DNA of 64,000 nucleotides from Candidatus Gottesmanbacteria bacterium (GTDB taxonomy: Bacteria > Patescibacteria > Microgenomatia > 2-02-FULL-39-11), in NCBI GenBank assembly GCA_016186795.1, contig JACPKY010000002.1:507814-571813 (forward strand), in the 5' to 3' direction. A program made the position numbers and the translations under genes. The notes beneath the pieces are model-generated. The model saw nothing but the letters and a program-made list of their open reading frames with translations. It did not search any database and was not told the origin of the DNA. This document shows positions 7,223-15,117 of the stretch, piece after piece; positions within the stretch are counted from its first letter, which is position 1; each line of letters begins with the position of its first letter.

Positions 7223-8725
7223 ATGAAAGCATTCGTTTCTCTCGGTAAACTCTTTCTATTCCAATTTTTCCCATATGTGGTAGTTTTTACCGCATCGCTT
7301 TATTTCCCAAATGATTCTGACCTTGGCTGGCATCTTGCATACGGCGAATACTTCTTCCAAATAGGAACAATACTAAAAGAAAATATTTTCTCAACCACGA
7401 TGGTTGGCTTTCCGTGGGTAAATAGTTCATGGGGGACAGATCTAGTTACCTATTCTATTTTTTCTCAATTTGGATTCGTGGGTCTTTCTGTTGCAGCAGC
7501 ACTTGTTATTACACTTATTTTCTTTTTCCTCTCACGGGCTTTCCGTCTCACTTTTTGGGAACGAGCCCTCCTTTTCCCAATCATGCTTTTTATGGAAATG
7601 CCCATGTTTGAAGTATCGTTTCGCGGTCATCTCCTAACACTTCTTTTTGTTGCAATCCTCTATTTTCTCCTACGTCGATATGAGGAAGGAAAGTGGAAAT
7701 TCCTCCTTCTTATCCCAGCTCTTTTTACTCTCTGGGCAAATATCCACGGTGCGTTTATCCTCGGACTTGGACTGGTCGGTATTTGGCACGGATTATATGT
7801 CGTCCGCACGTTTCTCAACACGGACAAAAAGGATCGGGTACGAAAAACACTCTCAGCAATCCGAACTGGTTTTCTCCTTCTTAGTGCCTCAATTGCGGGA
7901 ACACTTATCCATCCGTTTGGAATAAAAATCTATGAAGAATCACTCAAACACTTCGGCAATCCCCTGCAAAGGTTTATTATCGAATGGCTCCCGTTTGATA
8001 GATTCTCACTTCTGTGGTGGACGCTTATCGCCTGGGAACTTCTCATATTCGTGAGTTTCGCAGTTATTATCAAAGAGAAAAAATTTACAAAACTCCTTCC
8101 GTGGATTGGAGCACCAGTCCTTCTTCTCATTCTTTCTTTTTTCGTTCGGCGCTATACCTGGCCGCTTATCCTTATCTCACTCCCCCTTATCCGGCAAACA
8201 GCACGTATCATCAAACCAACGCTTGATGATGTGTCTACTTCTATTGCAGTTTTTATCTTTGTTAGCCTCTACGGATACTATCTATTTTTTAACCCCTCGA
8301 AAGCTTTTCTTGCCCAACCCACTTGGAATATGTACTGTGAATTCATAAAGTGCTCACCACAATCGGCAGAGTTTCTTCGCTCCCAAATCCTTCGGCAAAG
8401 CTCAGGACAAGCAGACTACTCCGGAAAGCTTATGACATTTTATAACTGGGGCGGGTGGATTATATGGAACTACTTTCCTGATATACAACCCTCAATTGAT
8501 GGCAGAATGCATCTTTGGCAAGATGAAAAGGGCTATAGCGCATTTATCGAGTACTACCCGTATGAACAAAACTGGAAGGATATCGATGAGTCTTCCTACG
8601 ATATTGTGTATATGACGACCGCAAAACCAGTACACAGGAGGCTTATGGAGCTGGTTTCTGAAAATAAATGGAGTGCTCCCTATTCTGATCCCTACGCCAC
8701 AGTTTTTGTACGAAACAAGAAATAG
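7223..8725 (+). CDS. Multi-spanning membrane protein, GT-C glycosyltransferase-like
   Basis: 500 residues from the ATG at 7223 (an upstream in-frame ATG at 7184 sits inside the -10 box). The first outer loop has 'PNDSDLGWHLAYGEYFFQ', the D-x-D-L-x-WHL-x-G-E pattern seen in a common family of uncharacterised GT-C-like proteins. About ten membrane segments and a soluble tail of about 100 residues follow. An LRQSSGQA insert (around codons 390-397) comes from a REP-like element at 8388-8410 and looks foreign to the fold. It converges on the subtilase gene, with a four-base gap. Confidence 0.6.
   Translation: MKAFVSLGKLFLFQFFPYVVVFTASLYFPNDSDLGWHLAYGEYFFQIGTILKENIFSTTMVGFPWVNSSWGTDLVTYSIFSQFGFVGLSVAAALVITLIFFFLSRAFRLTFWERALLFPIMLFMEMPMFEVSFRGHLLTLLFVAILYFLLRRYEEGKWKFLLLIPALFTLWANIHGAFILGLGLVGIWHGLYVVRTFLNTDKKDRVRKTLSAIRTGFLLLSASIAGTLIHPFGIKIYEESLKHFGNPLQRFIIEWLPFDRFSLLWWTLIAWELLIFVSFAVIIKEKKFTKLLPWIGAPVLLLILSFFVRRYTWPLILISLPLIRQTARIIKPTLDDVSTSIAVFIFVSLYGYYLFFNPSKAFLAQPTWNMYCEFIKCSPQSAEFLRSQILRQSSGQADYSGKLMTFYNWGGWIIWNYFPDIQPSIDGRMHLWQDEKGYSAFIEYYPYEQNWKDIDESSYDIVYMTTAKPVHRRLMELVSENKWSAPYSDPYATVFVRNKK
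8388..8412. repeat. REP-like palindrome inserted in a coding region
   Basis: CCTTCGGCAAAGCTCAGGACAAGC with near-symmetric ends (TCCT...AGGA). It is read in frame as RQSSGQA within the membrane protein at 7223-8725. Related copies: 6881-6908, 43799-43873. Confidence 0.6.
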
Positions 8726-8729
8726 GTCC

Positions 8730-10133
8730 TCATCTACAGAGGAAAGAAAATCGACTACAGAATCTACTCCAGGGGTTTTTTGAATAAGAAGGCGTTGGCG
8801 TGGGTGTCGGAGTTTTTATTGTTGGAGTAGGAGTAGAAGTAGGCACTTTCGTTGGAGTAAGTGTAGGTGTCGGAGTTGGAACCGAGGTTGGAGTTGGGGT
8901 AATTGTCTGAGTTGGAGTAGGAGAGGGGACAAAATTATTTGAAAATGACGCCATTGTTTTATAGGCATTTATCCTCCCATACACCCAAGAGACGTTTGTT
9001 CCCGCGATTCTATCCGTATTAGCAAAAATTGCATTTTCCACATCTTGAGCTGATAAACCAGAAATACTATAAACAAGTGCTGCAAGTCCTGCTACGTGAG
9101 GAGAAGCCATAGATGTTCCTGACAAACTCCCGTAACTCACCTTATTCATAGAATTTTGATAGTGGGGGAGTGTCGAATAGATAGAAACCCCAGGCGCTGC
9201 AACATCGACCCAATTTCCGAAATTTGACCAACTCGGCTTCACATCGTTTTGATCAACAGCGGCAACAGAAATAACTCCTGGCAAATAAGCAGGATAACTT
9301 GGAGAATTTGTACCAGAATTCCCCGCTGCTGCAACGAGAACGACTCCCTTCCCCCGTGCGTAGTTGACACTATCGGCAAGCATCTGCGAAGAAGATCCGC
9401 CACCCAAACTCATATTGATTACGTTGGCGCCGTTATCTGCAGCCCACACAATACAATCCGCAATCCACGAATAATACCCAGATCCGGAATCTCCTAATGC
9501 TTTTGCATTGAGAAGACTTGTTTTATAACCAACGCCAGCTACCCCAATTCCATTATTTGTACTGGCGGCAACAATGCCTGCAACATGTGTCCCATGCCCG
9601 TAAAGATCCTCAACAGTTGAACTATCTGTACAGTTCTTGGAACCAACTACTTTTCCCACCAAATCTTCATGAGTACTATCAATTCCTGTATCAACGATTG
9701 CAACTGATATATTGGAATTCCCTTCCGAAATGTCCCACGCACGCCTTTGTCCTCCATACAACTCAACTTTTGGAAATCCCCACTGCAGATTATTTACAAC
9801 CCCAGGATCGTTTATTAACACATCAGCCGTTGCCACGTAGTCTTTCTCGACATATTTCACTCGTGGATCTTGAGAAAGCTCCTCGCGAAAACTTCTCTCC
9901 TCTTCTGTGGGAACCTCAACGACTGCAATATTCAGCTGATCAATAGTTGTAACCGGTGAGAGAGAAATACCTCTATGAAATTCCAGTCTGTTAAGGAAAT
10001 TTCGATCTTCACTTTTTACAACTATTCTTTGTGATGTTTCACTAGCGTAAGTGGGTAAACGAGTTAAAAGAAGAAACGGGGAAAGAAAAAGGAGAATCAG
10101 GACAAGAAATTTATTCCAACTCCGTTTATTCAT
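8730..10133 (-). CDS. Secreted subtilisin-like serine protease (S8 family)
   Basis: 467 residues. Signal peptide 1-30; an I9-like propeptide (about 35-100, ending 'VKYVEKDYVATA'); then the S8 catalytic domain (about 115-395) with Asp148 in VDTGID, His180 in GHGTHVAG, Asn272 in AAGNSG and Ser341 in GTSMASPHVAG. A Thr/Pro linker (about 400-445) leads to a short basic, Cys-containing tail. A complete set of catalytic residues suggests an active exported protease, probably wall-spanning through its linker. Its ATG overlaps the end of tsaB by eight bases, so it is probably in the tsaE-tsaC-tsaB transcript. Confidence 0.92.
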   Translation of the reverse strand: MNKRSWNKFLVLILLFLSPFLLLTRLPTYASETSQRIVVKSEDRNFLNRLEFHRGISLSPVTTIDQLNIAVVEVPTEEERSFREELSQDPRVKYVEKDYVATADVLINDPGVVNNLQWGFPKVELYGGQRRAWDISEGNSNISVAIVDTGIDSTHEDLVGKVVGSKNCTDSSTVEDLYGHGTHVAGIVAASTNNGIGVAGVGYKTSLLNAKALGDSGSGYYSWIADCIVWAADNGANVINMSLGGGSSSQMLADSVNYARGKGVVLVAAAGNSGTNSPSYPAYLPGVISVAAVDQNDVKPSWSNFGNWVDVAAPGVSIYSTLPHYQNSMNKVSYGSLSGTSMASPHVAGLAALVYSISGLSAQDVENAIFANTDRIAGTNVSWVYGRINAYKTMASFSNNFVPSPTPTQTITPTPTSVPTPTPTLTPTKVPTSTPTPTIKTPTPTPTPSYSKNPWSRFCSRFSFLCR

Positions 10134-10440
10134 AGTGTGGGTAAACAGGTTTAAACGTTCCGTTCACCTTGATGTGCCACAACCATCCTAGCACATTTAC
10201 AATAGCAATACCAACCCGAAGTCCAGTAAATGATCCAGGACCGGGATTGACGTGTATTTCCGAAATTTCAGACATCGTTAGATTTTCTGTTTTAAGTGCT
10301 TTATCAATAAGGGGAAGGACAATTTGTGAAGAGTATGTATTCTCCTTCTCAAATCTGATTTTTTCTTTCCCTCTTTCAACAATTCTCACTATCGTTTTTT
10401 TGCTGTTACTGGTATCGATATCAAGAAGGTAGTTTCTCAT
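10126..10440 (-). CDS. tsaB: TsaB-like protein (t6A tRNA modification), minimal form
   Basis: 104 residues from MRNYLLDIDTS at 10440. An upstream in-frame start would lie inside tsaC and lengthen it with non-family sequence. The N-terminal actin-like fold (LLDIDTS, then NPGPGSFTGLRVG around residues 65-77) is diagnostic of TsaB/YeaZ, but the usual second domain (family length 200-230) is missing. TsaB is the scaffold of the TsaB-TsaD-TsaE complex that makes N6-threonylcarbamoyladenosine. The gene follows tsaC by one base and overlaps the protease gene. tsaD is not in this window. Confidence 0.8.
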   Translation of the reverse strand: MRNYLLDIDTSNSKKTIVRIVERGKEKIRFEKENTYSSQIVLPLIDKALKTENLTMSEISEIHVNPGPGSFTGLRVGIAIVNVLGWLWHIKVNGTFKPVYPHYE

Positions 10441-10441
10441 A

Positions 10442-11026
10442 TCAATGTTTAGGAAATGTAATGTATCCTTGACGTTCAATAAAAAAGGGGTTTCTCGTAC
10501 AGTTGACAACAGTTGAGGCCATTTTATATGTACATTCCCCTTCCAATACATAATCTACTTTGGCTAAAAGTTCATGGTCCAAATCCTGAAATGAATACGG
10601 AGTCTTCTGACCGTGAAAATTTGCTGATGGTCCGAGTAGGGGAATGCCTACCCTCTTAATAAGCGCAAGAGGTATTGGGTGATCTGGTTGGCGCATCCCA
10701 ACAGTCTTCCCACCACCTCGAACCAGAGATGGTACTAAATCTTGTTTACACCAGTAAATAATTGTTAAAGGACCCGGCCAATATGTTTTCATAAGATGTC
10801 GCACATTATTGGGGAGGGGAGAGGTGTAATATTTCTCTGCCAAAGAAATTGTATCGATAAGTACTGGCACTGCTTTTGTTTCTGGACGTCTGCGCAGAGT
10901 GAAGAGCCTTTTCACCGAATTAGGCTGGTCCATCCGGCAACCCATTCCGTATACTGTGTCGGTTGGATACACGACGATTCCTCCATCGTGGAATACTCTA
11001 ATAGCTTCTTCTAATTTTTTTTCCAT
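10442..11026 (-). CDS. tsaC: L-threonylcarbamoyladenylate synthase (TsaC/YrdC/Sua5 N-domain)
   Basis: 194 residues, normal for the single-domain TsaC form. It shows 'GGIVVYPTDTVYGMGC' near the start, 'RRRPETKAVPVLI' (the K/R-R-P motif) and 'GIPLLGPSANFHG' (the S-A-N motif). The enzyme makes threonylcarbamoyl-AMP from Thr, bicarbonate and ATP for t6A at position 37 of ANN-reading tRNAs. Its start overlaps the end of tsaE by 16 bases and it ends one base before tsaB. Confidence 0.92.
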   Translation of the reverse strand: MEKKLEEAIRVFHDGGIVVYPTDTVYGMGCRMDQPNSVKRLFTLRRRPETKAVPVLIDTISLAEKYYTSPLPNNVRHLMKTYWPGPLTIIYWCKQDLVPSLVRGGGKTVGMRQPDHPIPLALIKRVGIPLLGPSANFHGQKTPYSFQDLDHELLAKVDYVLEGECTYKMASTVVNCTRNPFFIERQGYITFPKH

Positions 11027-11445
11027 ATCGTCACAATTCTTTCCTCTTCGTTTATCCGATTCATACGGATATCAATTCTTTTCTTTGGGAGATATTGACC
11101 CATTCGATCGGCCCATTCAATAGCAACAATTGTATCAGGACGATGAAAAAGATCAACAATGCCCAGAGTTGGAATATCTTCTCCACTTACTCGATACAGG
11201 TCAAGATGGTAGAACACATGAATAGGTTTTTTTGCTATTTCATAATGTCGCACAATAATGAAAGTAGGGGAGAGAACACGTTTTTTGGGGAGGAAAAAGT
11301 GAATGATACTTTGAATAAACAGTGTTTTCCCAGCTCCCAATTCACCGTAGAAGCAGAGTACTTCCCCTCCCTGGAGCGTTCGGGCAAGTCTCTCCCCTAG
11401 ATCTTTCGTTTTTTCAACTGATTTAAGCCGATATGTGCCATTCAT
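11011..11445 (-). CDS. tsaE: TsaE ATPase (t6A tRNA modification)
   Basis: 144 residues from the ATG at 11445, which has AAAGG six bases before it; an in-frame TTG at 11469 is a less likely start. P-loop GELGAGKT (34-41), 'SPTFIIVRHYE', 'FYHLDLYRV' and 'VAIEWADRMG' are the standard TsaE blocks. TsaE drives turnover of the TsaBD complex. First gene of the tsaE-tsaC-tsaB-protease run. Its promoter is not certain; a TATAAT-like box lies in the divergent region facing the GNAT gene. Confidence 0.92.
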   Translation of the reverse strand: MNGTYRLKSVEKTKDLGERLARTLQGGEVLCFYGELGAGKTLFIQSIIHFFLPKKRVLSPTFIIVRHYEIAKKPIHVFYHLDLYRVSGEDIPTLGIVDLFHRPDTIVAIEWADRMGQYLPKKRIDIRMNRINEEERIVTIWKKN

Positions 11446-11459
11446 AGGATACCTTTGTG

Positions 11460-11487
11460 TTGTAAACAATGGTAGTCCAATTATAAT
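11460..11487 (+). promoter_or_regulatory. Promoter of the GNAT gene
   Basis: TTGTAA (11460-11465), spacer 16, TATAAT (11482-11487); start near 11494, giving a leader of about 86 bases that folds into two hairpins. Confidence 0.5.
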
Positions 11488-11493
11488 AGAGCG

Positions 11494-11579
11494 TATACCC
11501 TCCGCACTTGAAAATGCTCCGGGTATAACTCCTTCTAGACTGATCCCGATTTAATCGGGATGCAGTAAGAAGGGTATAT
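11494..11579 (+). promoter_or_regulatory. Structured leader hiding the ribosome site of the GNAT gene
   Basis: Hairpin 1 pairs TATACCC (11494-11500) with GGGTATA (11521-11527). Hairpin 2 stacks CCTTCT (11531-11536)/AGAAGG (11568-11573), ACTG/CAGT and ATCCCGAT/ATCGGGAT around a three-base loop. The AGAAGG strand is the only ribosome site, six bases before the ATG at 11580, so hairpin 2 would shut off translation when folded. Confidence 0.5.
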
Positions 11580-12062
11580 ATGATAATACGAGTCATGCAA
11601 GAAACTGACATACAAGAACTTGCCATCTTAGGAAAACAACTCCTTGATATTCATACGACATTTGACAGTATGTATTATACGCTTGAGGAAAATTTCACCA
11701 CCCTTTTCTCTGACTGGCTTAGAAATCAACTCTCTGCATCGAGCCAAATAGTCTTCGTGGCGGAGGAAGGTAGCGGAAATTCCAAAGGGGAAATTATCGG
11801 TTTTATTTCCGGGTTTATCAAATCGCTCTATCCATGGTTTAAAGTGAAAGCTGTTGGACATGTATCGTATCTTGTTGTTGACCATAAGTATCGGAAACAA
11901 CATATAGGAAAACAGTTAGAAGTTGCACTCACCTCTTGGTTTTGCAAGAAAGGAGTCTCGTATATTGAGGTCTATACGGATGAAAAAAATCAGATTGGAG
12001 TCTACGCATGGTCATCGTATGGCTATGAACCATTCAAAAAATACCTGCGGAAAAGAATCTAG
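11580..12062 (+). CDS. GNAT family N-acetyltransferase
   Basis: 160 residues. It begins IIRVMQETDIQEL and has 'AVGHVSYLVVDHKYRKQHIGKQL' (beta4 and motif A; the usual Q/R-x-x-G-x-G/A appears as RKQHIGKQL) and 'YIEVYTDEKNQIGVYAWSSYGYEPF', the typical C-terminal block. The substrate cannot be told. The start ATG is set by AGAAGGG six bases upstream. Its TAG overlaps the TAG of the convergent gene at 12059 in the palindrome CTAG. Confidence 0.8.
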   Translation: MIIRVMQETDIQELAILGKQLLDIHTTFDSMYYTLEENFTTLFSDWLRNQLSASSQIVFVAEEGSGNSKGEIIGFISGFIKSLYPWFKVKAVGHVSYLVVDHKYRKQHIGKQLEVALTSWFCKKGVSYIEVYTDEKNQIGVYAWSSYGYEPFKKYLRKRI

Positions 12063-12904
12063 CTCTCTTGATTTTTTTTGCGAACTATATAGAAAGATAA
12101 CGCTCCTGCCAGAAACACAATTCCCAATCCCAAAATAATTAGCCCGACTGCACGAGTTAATGTTGATGGCGAAGAACTTTCTGCGTCTTTCGTAGAAGAA
12201 TCTGAACTGGTTTGTAAACCAAGAAATTCACCTATAACTGTTCCTGAATATGATGAATCGGTAAGTAAATTTTTAGAAATAAAAGAGGAAGGTGATGGTC
12301 TTCCTGTACCTGTAAATGGAGGCGAAGAGTTCAAAGGAATGGGAGTTTTTGACAAAGGAGGTTTTGGTGTGGAACTCGGCGATTTTGGGGAAGGGGTAGG
12401 TGTTGAGAATGTGGTAGGAGTAGGGATATGAATAAAAACATCCTGTTCGTTTTGATCGTCAAATGTACTTGATCCCCCTTCGGTAAATCGTTGCACCTTG
12501 AACTTGTAAGTACCTGCCTCTTTACACCCACTATCATCTATATCGACTTTTGCAAGTAGTGTTGTTGAAGCTGACTGCGATGAAATAGTAACTTCCAGGA
12601 AATTTTTCCACCCGTTATTTCCCGTATACGGGCCTTTGAACCAACTTGTCCCATTCCATGTGTAGCCGCAGTAATTTGTCGATCCGCTCTTATAAAAGAC
12701 TCCCCGTAGATAGTATGTTTTCCCATCACTATTTTCCATAGTTAATTGCACATTTACCTCTACTTCCTCTTCTGAATTCGTTATTTGGGAAGTTGAAGGA
12801 TTACCAAGTAAAATTGAAGATTTTGCATATACAGGAAGAAGGAAAAAGTGAGATAGAAAAAAAATTATTATTGCAGGGAAGAAGAGCAGACTGCGACGAC
12901 TCAT
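12059..12904 (-). CDS. Exported surface protein with C-terminal membrane anchor
   Basis: 281 residues from MSRRSLL at 12904; a longer reading to 12979 would run through a terminator hairpin. Signal peptide about 1-30 (ends PVYA-K). An outer beta-rich domain (about 32-165) has 'VEVNVQLTMENSDGKTYYLRGVFYKSGSTNYCGYTWNG' and paired Cys residues. A Ser/Thr/Pro linker (about 165-235) is followed by a transmembrane segment and the basic tail RKKNQES. This layout is common for surface proteins in this lineage. No enzyme motif is visible. It follows the ftsE-ftsX-M23 operon on the same strand. Confidence 0.7.
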   Translation of the reverse strand: MSRRSLLFFPAIIIFFLSHFFLLPVYAKSSILLGNPSTSQITNSEEEVEVNVQLTMENSDGKTYYLRGVFYKSGSTNYCGYTWNGTSWFKGPYTGNNGWKNFLEVTISSQSASTTLLAKVDIDDSGCKEAGTYKFKVQRFTEGGSSTFDDQNEQDVFIHIPTPTTFSTPTPSPKSPSSTPKPPLSKTPIPLNSSPPFTGTGRPSPSSFISKNLLTDSSYSGTVIGEFLGLQTSSDSSTKDAESSSPSTLTRAVGLIILGLGIVFLAGALSFYIVRKKNQES

Positions 12905-12935
12905 AGTCTTACTGTAGCATAAGTGGATCCCTCGG

Positions 12936-12979
12936 CCTGAGGGCTTCGGGATGAAAGCGGGAAAATTTCCCGCTTTCAA
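12936..12979 (-). terminator. Hairpin after the M23 peptidase gene plus REP-like remnant
   Basis: GAAAGCGGGAAA / TTTCCCGCTTTC (12955-12979) is a near-perfect inverted repeat starting at the stop codon of the peptidase gene; a CCCTCGG...CTGAGGG...CTTCGGG remnant follows. There is no long T-run, so termination strength is uncertain. Confidence 0.5.
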
Positions 12980-14196
12980 TTTTGCAGATGCCAGTAGAGC
13001 GTCATTTTCCCGTTTTTGTGGAAAATAAATGCTCCATTTCCTGCAGATTGTCCCCCATGGTAAAAGTATGCATTCCCGTCATCAACTGTCCGAACCACAA
13101 TATCATTGTCATCATACATATCAAGACCGTCATGAACGCCTGATTGGTACCGCCATGACCATGGAGTATGACCATAGCATTGAGACATCGCGGGGTTAGA
13201 CATTGGCCAATTCCAAGAACCACTTCCAACAGTTTTGGTTTGACGAGATGAAACATCATCACATGAATTTGCATCAAATGGGAGTGATTTTGATTTAAGC
13301 ATATTGAGAGGATTTTCTGTTCCTTTCCCGAAAGTAAATTTATTGTAGTCTGACTCATTGAGCGAATAAACAGAGAAATGAAGATGTGGACCCGTGGAAA
13401 ATCCAGTGTTTCCCATGAGCCCTATTGCATCGCCTGCTTTTACAGCCTTGGAAACACCGGCTTGTGAAAGAATAGATGCCGCTTTTTGGATTTCTGCTGC
13501 CTCTTTTTTGGCCGAAGCTAGTTCCTGCTGGTATCTTGCTTCGTTGTTTTTGGTAGCACTTAAGAAAAGTTCTTTCTCTCTTTTCTGATTTGCTAAGGTT
13601 ACTTCCTCTTTTTCCAATTGCTTTTTCAGATCGGCTAGTTCCAGCTTTTTTTCTTCCCGAAGATTTTTCTGTTCCTGGAAGTTTACCTTGCTGTTTTGCA
13701 GTTGGAAAAGAAGTCTCCTGTCGTGTGCTTGAACAATTTGGAAATACTTGAATCGGTTAAATAGGTCGGAGAATTTACTACTTCCTACAAATAAATTGAA
13801 GTAGGAAATCTCGCCACGTTTATACGTTGCAACGATCCTATCAATGAAAAGACTTGTAATTCTTGTCAGTGACAGTTCAAGATTATCAATTTTCCCAGTT
13901 ATCTCTTCTATTTCTTTCTCTGTTTGAACAATTTTTTCCTTCGTAGATTCAATTTTGGCATTTGTCAGTGAGATTTTCCCATTAAGATAAGTAATTTGTG
14001 CAACCATGCTCTGTCGTTGCGTCGCACAGGTATTGACAACTTCCGAATAACAGGTAACCCTATCAAATGGGCTTGATTTACTTTTACAGGGATCGTCTCC
14101 TGAACAGGAAACACTAGCGAAGATACCGTTTACGTGAAAAAACGGTAAGAGGAGGGAAAATGTTATGAAGAAAAACAGCGTCCATAGCTTAGACAT
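12976..14196 (-). CDS. EnvC-like murein hydrolase activator with circularly permuted M23 domain
   Basis: 406 residues. Signal peptide about 1-27; four Cys residues at 31-57; a long coiled coil about 62-245, as in EnvC and PcsB. The M23/LytM domain is in swapped order: GDAIGLMGNTGFSTGPHLHF (255-274), normally the C-terminal half, comes first, and the normally N-terminal half (HDGLD, His355 and Asp359; then VDDGNAYFYHG...MTLYWHL, His403) ends the protein. All four expected residues are present: His355, Asp359, His271/His273, His403. It lies six bases after ftsX, so it is probably the FtsEX-activated peptidoglycan hydrolase or its activator. Confidence 0.85.
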   Translation of the reverse strand: MSKLWTLFFFITFSLLLPFFHVNGIFASVSCSGDDPCKSKSSPFDRVTCYSEVVNTCATQRQSMVAQITYLNGKISLTNAKIESTKEKIVQTEKEIEEITGKIDNLELSLTRITSLFIDRIVATYKRGEISYFNLFVGSSKFSDLFNRFKYFQIVQAHDRRLLFQLQNSKVNFQEQKNLREEKKLELADLKKQLEKEEVTLANQKREKELFLSATKNNEARYQQELASAKKEAAEIQKAASILSQAGVSKAVKAGDAIGLMGNTGFSTGPHLHFSVYSLNESDYNKFTFGKGTENPLNMLKSKSLPFDANSCDDVSSRQTKTVGSGSWNWPMSNPAMSQCYGHTPWSWRYQSGVHDGLDMYDDNDIVVRTVDDGNAYFYHGGQSAGNGAFIFHKNGKMTLYWHLQN

Positions 14197-14202
14197 ACGT
14201 CG

Positions 14203-15114
14203 TCATATGTAATACTTCATATATCGGGAGACGGCCAGTAGACTTCCGAGAAGTCCGATCGTAATACCTGCAAGCTCTAGTGTAAGGAAAAGCCCAAGAA
14301 AAAGATATATGTTTGGAGGCCAGATATGGAAGGAAAAAGTTGAGATGGAAAAAAGCGCCAAGGGAGGAATTCCCTGTAAGAAAGACGTCATGTATGGCTG
14401 TGCATACAAAACAATACCGGATGCGATGATCCAGGAGATAAAAGCTCCCATCACACCATACGCCAAACCTTCGGCTATAAATGGTCTGCGAATATACCAT
14501 GGTGTTGCTCCAACGAGCTTTAATATTTCTATCTCATCCTTCCGATTTGCAATCTTCATACCAATACTAGTAAGGAGTATGAAAAATGTGGCGGCGAGTA
14601 AAAAGACTAAAAATACAATACCCATTTTCCGAATGGTTGAGGTCCAGGATATCAGCGTATCGACGACATCTTTCTGAAAGACAACCTCATCGATCCCTTT
14701 TTCACTTTTCAGTATTTCTGCAATCTCCGTCAGTTGGGAAGGCGAATACGTCGATACTTCAATTGATTCCGGAAGTATATCAGCTGTTACCATTTCCAGA
14801 AGAAGTGGATCATTTTTGTTCTGTTCTTGGTAGATTTTTAACGCTTCATCTTTGGAGACATAGATAAGACTCGCCACTTTCCCTGTTCCTTGAAGACGCC
14901 CCGAAATTGCATCAATCTGTGATTTATCAACAGTTTCTTGAAAAAAAACGGTAATCTGAGGCTTGGATTCGAAATAGGAAATAACAGCAGAGGATATTGC
15001 GGCAATCAGAAGGAAGATCGACAGAACAAAAAGTGTTATCGCAATCATAAAAATTGCGGCAAGCGTCTGATACGGAGTCCGACGAATACGTTTCCAGTTT
15101 GATAGTGCTTTCAT
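14203..15114 (-). CDS. ftsX: Cell division protein FtsX
   Basis: 303 residues. N-terminal cytoplasmic stretch, first membrane segment (about 20-45), outer loop of about 110 residues with 'ITVFFQETVDKSQIDAI' and 'DILPESIEV' typical of FtsX, then three membrane segments with 'EIEILKLVGATPWYIRRPFIAEGLAYGV'. FtsX with FtsE forms an ABC-type transmission device that activates periplasmic murein hydrolases; the likely partner is the M23 protein encoded right after it. ftsE ends three bases upstream. Confidence 0.95.
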   Translation of the reverse strand: MKALSNWKRIRRTPYQTLAAIFMIAITLFVLSIFLLIAAISSAVISYFESKPQITVFFQETVDKSQIDAISGRLQGTGKVASLIYVSKDEALKIYQEQNKNDPLLLEMVTADILPESIEVSTYSPSQLTEIAEILKSEKGIDEVVFQKDVVDTLISWTSTIRKMGIVFLVFLLAATFFILLTSIGMKIANRKDEIEILKLVGATPWYIRRPFIAEGLAYGVMGAFISWIIASGIVLYAQPYMTSFLQGIPPLALFSISTFSFHIWPPNIYLFLGLFLTLELAGITIGLLGSLLAVSRYMKYYI

Positions 15115-15117
15115 AGG

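Noticed and set aside
11494..11579. T-box or known riboswitch upstream of the GNAT gene
   Set aside because: No T-box TGGNACCGCG sequence and no aptamer consensus I know; described only as a structured leader.
12059..12979. Longer start at 12979 for the surface protein
   Set aside because: The extra 25 codons would be translated through a terminator-type hairpin and would mask a clear signal peptide beginning MSRRSLL.
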